NCBI RefSeq assembly: GCF_004331175.1
Contig: NZ_SJOD01000001.1
Span: 620,001 to 684,000 of the forward strand
Origin: Acinetobacter sp. ANC 4178
GTDB lineage: Bacteria; Pseudomonadota; Gammaproteobacteria; Pseudomonadales; Moraxellaceae
Length of the DNA stretch: 64,000 nucleotides
Direction: 5' to 3'
Below the pieces are notes generated by a model. It did not search any database. It worked only from the letters and a program-made list of their open reading frames with translations, and was not told where the DNA came from. Position 1 is the stretch's first letter. Every line of letters begins with the position of its first letter. Both the position numbers and the translations under genes were made by a program. Positions 60,516 to 64,000 of the stretch are shown here, in pieces.

Positions 60516-61200
60516 TCGTCGGTTCTACCTGATCTGGGTCAATAGCTACAGGCGTTTGAACTTCAGGCTGCGCATTGCTTGCGACTGGGCTTACAAAACT
60601 AGAATTTATCGATTTCTGTCCTTGATCGACATTATCAACCAATGTCACGATTTTAGTTACATTACCCACTTGCTGTAACACGTTATTCAAATCATTGATT
60701 TCAGCATTATTCAAACGCCCCATCACGTACAACACACCATCTTCTGTATGTACACGGACTTTACTGTCAGCAACTACCGGCGCTTTCATAATCAAGCCAC
60801 GGGTATTTGCTGTTGCAGAAGCATCCTGCATGATGGTGTTATATCCAATTTTATCACCCACGGTAATAAAATTATGCACATTTTTTACATCACTCATCGC
60901 ACGGACATTGTCTTCAGCCAGTTGTTTTAGATACTGATCTGGGACTTGCCCTGTCAATAAAACATTGCCATAAAAACTTTCAATATTGATACGCGACTGT
61001 TTAAAACGAGAATCTAGTTTATATAAATTAATATTCGCTGTACGTTCAATTGAGGAATCAATAAAGACCTGACCCAATGAGCGTACCCCACTTTCAGTTC
61101 CAACGGGTGCAGTCCCTGTACCACCTGAAATAAAACTCGCACAGCCTGATAAACTTAGACCTGCGACACAAAGCACTGTCATTGCAATACGATTCAACAC
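60505..61200 (-). CDS. BON-domain lipoprotein (DolP/YraP-like)
   Basis: This is a 231-aa outer-membrane lipoprotein. MLNRIAMTVLCVAGLSLSGC provides the lipobox LSGC. Two BON domains follow: DSRFKQSRINIESFYGNVLL through VKNVHNFITVG, and DSKVRVHTEDGVLYVMGRLN through VTKIVTLVDNV. A polar tail of about 45 residues ends the protein. DolP supports outer-membrane integrity and BAM function in E. coli. There too yraN lies close upstream and rsmI is divergent, though lpoA and diaA are missing between them here. Confidence 0.87.
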   Translation of the reverse strand: MLNRIAMTVLCVAGLSLSGCASFISGGTGTAPVGTESGVRSLGQVFIDSSIERTANINLYKLDSRFKQSRINIESFYGNVLLTGQVPDQYLKQLAEDNVRAMSDVKNVHNFITVGDKIGYNTIMQDASATANTRGLIMKAPVVADSKVRVHTEDGVLYVMGRLNNAEINDLNNVLQQVGNVTKIVTLVDNVDQGQKSINSSFVSPVASNAQPEVQTPVAIDPDQVEPTNVQ

Positions 61201-61260
61201 TCAGCAAGACTCCTCACTTATTTCATTCATTTTTCTATAGCATTGATGCTTCCTGTTACT

Positions 61261-61701
61261 TCAAAGATTAATGAACTCTGAATCAAAAGTAAAAGCATTT
61301 TCTATCCATTGCAGATCATAAGTGAAACTTGAAAAGTCATACTGTACTGTTTTTGCAAATTGTTGATAAAAATCAAAACAAATTACATCAAATCGACAAT
61401 AGAACTGCTCAAATTCAGGATATTCATTCAGAAAACATAACGCGGTTTTAATCAGTTTGCGCTGTTTTGAAAATGACACCACTTCATTGGCATGTGCATA
61501 ACGGGTCAAAGTACGTGCCTTAACTTCAACCAAAAGCAATTCTTCACCTTGTTGCACCACCAAATCTAGCTCGCCATATCGGCTATGATAATTTCTTTGC
61601 ACGAGCTGGAAACCTTGCTGCTGCAAAAGAATTAAGGCTTGCTGTTCTGCCCAATCTCCCAAGGCTTGAGATGTTGTTTTAAGCTTCAATTTTTCCTCCA
61701 T
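61261..61701 (-). CDS. yraN: YraN family endonuclease-like protein
   Basis: This 146-aa UPF0102 protein has a predicted restriction-endonuclease-like fold. The core [21 protein letters not shown] contains the D-(x)n-E-x-K active-site pattern, and [13 protein letters not shown] is the family signature. The biochemical role is unsettled. It is the first gene of yraN-dolP-esterase on the minus strand, 60 bases before the lipoprotein. The C-terminus is a little longer than in E. coli YraN. Confidence 0.9.
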   Translation of the reverse strand: MEEKLKLKTTSQALGDWAEQQALILLQQQGFQLVQRNYHSRYGELDLVVQQGEELLLVEVKARTLTRYAHANEVVSFSKQRKLIKTALCFLNEYPEFEQFYCRFDVICFDFYQQFAKTVQYDFSSFTYDLQWIENAFTFDSEFINL

Positions 61702-62041
61702 TCAGTAAAACCCAGTCATTTCTTGTTGTAATGCAATGAATACAAAGCTTTTTATCATGTATCTTTATTCTAGTTGAAGCACAGACCTCATCTCAAATAC
61801 CCATCGTAAATTGAGCAAATGAAAACTTGTCGATTTTAATCATTTTTTACATACATTCACCATCAAAGTCACACCACAGCCGAAGTACATACCTTATCTA
61901 ATCACCTGATAGAATCTAATTCGCGTCTGAGCAGTGGATTCAGGTAGAATGCAGGTATTCTAACGCGTTTGCGGATTCAACTCCCATATCACCTACATCG
62001 CGTCATTCTTTTTAAATTCTATTTTGGCATGGAGACTTCAC
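61702..62041. other. Divergent intergenic region yraN / rsmI
   Basis: These 340 bases contain no gene. I looked for the RNase P RNA that sits near such genes in some bacteria and did not find its conserved core. A small inverted repeat, AGAAT/ATTCT, lies near 61946-61961. Promoters for both directions should lie here. Confidence 0.5.
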
Positions 62042-62878
62042 ATGAGTGCTCAGTTATTTGTTGTAGCAACCCCTATCGGGCACTTAGATGACATGACTTT
62101 TCGCGCCATTGAAACCCTAAAATCAGTGAGCATTATTGCAGCCGAAGATACACGCACATCGGCGCAATTACTCAAGCATTTTAATATTTCTACACCGCTC
62201 ACTGCATGTCATGACCACAATGAAAGCAATAAAATTGATGTGTTAGTACAACGTCTGTTAAAAGGCGAAAATATGGCGTTAATTAGTGATGCAGGTACGC
62301 CATTAATTAGCGATCCTGGGTTTAAACTGGTACGTGCAGCCCAAGAACATGGCATTCGTGTAATTCCTGTACCGGGAGCATGTGCCGCGATTGCTGCCTT
62401 AAGTAGCGTGGGTTTGCCAAGTGACCGTTTTAGTTTCGAGGGCTTTTTATCCTCTAAAGCTTCACAACGCCTATTACAACTTGAAAAGTTGAAAGACGAA
62501 ACTCAAACCCTAATTTTTTACGAAGCACCACATCGAATTTTAGAATGCGTAAAAAACATGGCTGAAGTGTTTGGTGCAGACCGCCCAGTGGGCTTTGCTC
62601 GAGAAATTACCAAAACTTTTGAAACTATTCGCAAAATGACTTTGGGCGAATTGGTTCAGTTTATTGAGTCTGACCATAATCAACAAAAAGGTGAAATCGT
62701 GTTGGTAGTGGGTGGTGCAACCCAAGAAAAAGACATGGAACAAGAAAAATTAGACCAACTTCTCACCCGTCTTTTACAGGATTTATCGGTCAAAGCGGCA
62801 TCACAACTGGCTGCGGACTTAACTGGAATTAAGAAAAAAGTGGCGTATCAACGTGCCTTAGAATTGACTGACAAGTAA
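62042..62878 (+). CDS. rsmI: 16S rRNA 2'-O-ribose C1402 methyltransferase RsmI
   Basis: This 278-aa SAM-dependent enzyme of the tetrapyrrole-methylase fold methylates C1402 of 16S rRNA. The motifs are LFVVATPIGHLDDMT, AAEDTRTSAQLLKHF, LISDAGTPLISDPG, VIPVPGACAAIAALSSVGLP and IFYEAPHRI. The start is ATG 62042 with GGAGA upstream; an earlier in-frame ATG at 62024 lacks one. It is divergent from yraN, as in enterobacteria, and monocistronic with a terminator. Confidence 0.96.
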   Translation: MSAQLFVVATPIGHLDDMTFRAIETLKSVSIIAAEDTRTSAQLLKHFNISTPLTACHDHNESNKIDVLVQRLLKGENMALISDAGTPLISDPGFKLVRAAQEHGIRVIPVPGACAAIAALSSVGLPSDRFSFEGFLSSKASQRLLQLEKLKDETQTLIFYEAPHRILECVKNMAEVFGADRPVGFAREITKTFETIRKMTLGELVQFIESDHNQQKGEIVLVVGGATQEKDMEQEKLDQLLTRLLQDLSVKAASQLAADLTGIKKKVAYQRALELTDK

Positions 62879-62904
62879 AACAAAAACTTGAATGTCGCAC
62901 AAAT

Positions 62905-62932
62905 AAAAAACCACTCTCATGAGTGGTTTTTT
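62905..62932. terminator. Bidirectional terminator between rsmI and the sutA-like gene
   Basis: AAAAAACCACTC (62905-62916) pairs with GAGTGGTTTTTT (62921-62932) around TCAT. The A- and T-runs serve both convergent genes. Confidence 0.92.
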
Positions 62933-62943
62933 ATACTGCTAGA

Positions 62944-63192
62944 TTAGTCGTGTGCAGACTCATCGGGTGGAACTTCAGTAATACGTCCACCACGGGCTAA
63001 GAATGCAGCGACTTCATCTTCCAAAGCTTCACGTTGCTTCTTCTTTGCAGTCACGGTTAATGTTTCTGCCTCAGCCACATCACCATCCGAAGCCCCTTCG
63101 ACTTCATCTGATGCACCTTTTTCGGCAGCCTTCGCTTCATCCTCATCTACAACAGAGTCTTCTGCATCATCATAATCATTCATATCCGTCAT
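62944..63192 (-). CDS. SutA-like RNA polymerase-binding regulator
   Basis: This 82-aa, very acidic protein has an N-terminal half of mostly Asp, Glu, Ala and Ser, predicted to be disordered. The C-terminal half, KKKQREALEDEVAAFLARGG followed by RITEVPPDE, matches the conserved part of Pseudomonas SutA (KQKERDALAKAMEEFLSRGG followed by KVQEI), a small protein that binds RNA polymerase and raises rRNA and growth-gene transcription in slow-growing cells. There is no DNA-binding domain. It is monocistronic. The assignment rests on the short C-terminal motif plus the acidic N-terminus. Confidence 0.75.
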   Translation of the reverse strand: MTDMNDYDDAEDSVVDEDEAKAAEKGASDEVEGASDGDVAEAETLTVTAKKKQREALEDEVAAFLARGGRITEVPPDESAHD

Positions 63193-63366
63193 CTTAATCT
63201 CCCCACAATGACTTCCAAATACTTCGTTTCGAATCGATTTCGAATTACGATGAAATTTATCAATCTAAATCGCTTTCGCATAGTACTTAATGCAAAAAAA
63301 TCGTATCTTTTTTAATCAAATTCGTAATCAGATTTAACTAAATGCCTAAAAATTATCTGTTTAAAC

Positions 63367-64000
63367 CTAATTTGCATAACGGGTATTTTTCAGTACCTGC
63401 AAACCGTTGGCTTGCATCATAAAAGCATCTTTTACTACGGGCTGTTGTTCAACTTGTTTTAAGCCAAAATTACGCGCCCAAATTACGGGAAAAAATTCTG
63501 TGGTTTCTAGCCAGCCAATTGCCGACATGCTATGCATCATGGCGTCATTTTGACCTTTACGGCGATGTTCATAACGCTGCAAGGTTTGCTCATGTGCCCA
63601 TACCCCACGCGAAAAGTCATGCAATAAGGCATCACACAATACCGCAGCATCTAAACAGCCAATATTCACCCCTTGCCCTGCCAATGGATGAATCACATGT
63701 GCCGCATCTCCAATTAAGGCTAGCCCTGAAGTCACATATTGCTGTGCAGCCCGTGCTTTCAACGGAAACATCGCCCGTGGTGTCGCTTCTAACACCTCAC
63801 CCAACATATGTTGACTTTCACGTGTCAGCAGTTGTAAAAAGGCAGCGTCATCCAGTGCGATATATTCCTCGGCATAGTCATCAGGTAAAGTCCAAACAAT
63901 CGACTGCCAATAACCATTCTGCTCAGGCTTTAAACTTGCCATCGGTAAAAATGCCAAGGGACCCGTTTCTAAGAAAATTTGACGGGCGACATGTTGATGC
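63367..64000 (-). CDS. Ubiquinone-biosynthesis-type FAD monooxygenase (UbiH/UbiF/UbiI family), 5' part outside window
   Basis: The frame is open from the right edge to the stop at 63369-63367, giving the last 210 or so residues of a flavin hydroxylase. FLETGPLAFLPMAS and the second FAD motif GDAAHVIHPLAGQGVNIGCLDA are diagnostic for the UbiH-family aromatic hydroxylases that add hydroxyl groups to the ubiquinone ring. The N-terminal GxGxxG domain lies beyond the window, so I cannot decide between UbiH, UbiI and UbiF. Confidence 0.85.
   Translation of the reverse strand, partial: HQHVARQIFLETGPLAFLPMASLKPEQNGYWQSIVWTLPDDYAEEYIALDDAAFLQLLTRESQHMLGEVLEATPRAMFPLKARAAQQYVTSGLALIGDAAHVIHPLAGQGVNIGCLDAAVLCDALLHDFSRGVWAHEQTLQRYEHRRKGQNDAMMHSMSAIGWLETTEFFPVIWARNFGLKQVEQQPVVKDAFMMQANGLQVLKNTRYAN

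Noticed and set aside
61702..62041. RNase P RNA between yraN and rsmI
   Set aside because: The conserved rnpB core sequence is not present on either strand of this gap.

Overview
The window looks like a chromosomal segment of an Acinetobacter species. It is AT-rich. It carries the Acinetobacter-style rnhA-dnaQ fusion and a lldP-lldR-lldD-dld operon. The order yejF-yejE-yejB-yejA-mltD / rnhA-dnaQ / fimL-nudC resembles Pseudomonas. It also has a SutA-like small protein and dispersed identical tRNA-Glu genes. I cannot name the species from sequence alone.

Layout. Positions 1-10600 (nearly all minus strand) hold the edge of a hut operon (hutD intact, hutC a relic), then an agmatine-degradation set: agmatine deiminase, APC permease, aldehyde dehydrogenase, class III aminotransferase and an M20 carbamoylase-type hydrolase. 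A TorF-type porin and a LysR regulator follow. Positions 11534-18630 (plus strand) hold a C6-tricarboxylate module: LysR, MFS symporter, a ModA-like periplasmic protein that is probably an aconitate isomerase, a second paralogous LysR, then tcuA and tcuB. Both halves would feed cis-aconitate into the TCA cycle.

Positions 18709-29130 look like an accessory region. They contain a truncated HPP gene, IS-like end sequences at about 19387 and 28737, a homocysteine methyltransferase-permease pair, and a six-gene minus-strand operon: PLP decarboxylase fused to a carrier domain, AMP-forming ligase, alpha/beta hydrolase, rpe, hemE, and a MarR/OhrR-like regulator. A near-perfect 54-bp palindrome sits at the head of this operon. 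A tRNA-Ser closes the region, with its 3' end facing the accessory genes. This operon is the best candidate for an undescribed system.

Positions 29308-37301 are core catabolism: fadH, then dld and the lld operon, with two strong LldR-type operators around the promoter. Positions 37685-46606 hold argG, pyrC-rnt, four identical tRNA-Glu genes interleaved with a small membrane-protein ORF, a permease and a hydrolase, then a glutathione transferase and an old-yellow-enzyme homologue. Positions 46700-55499 are the yej peptide importer and an MltD with eight LysM repeats. Positions 55718-64000 hold rnhA-dnaQ, fimL-nudC, an esterase, a BON lipoprotein, yraN, rsmI, a sutA-like gene and the 3' part of a ubiquinone-type hydroxylase that runs off the right edge.
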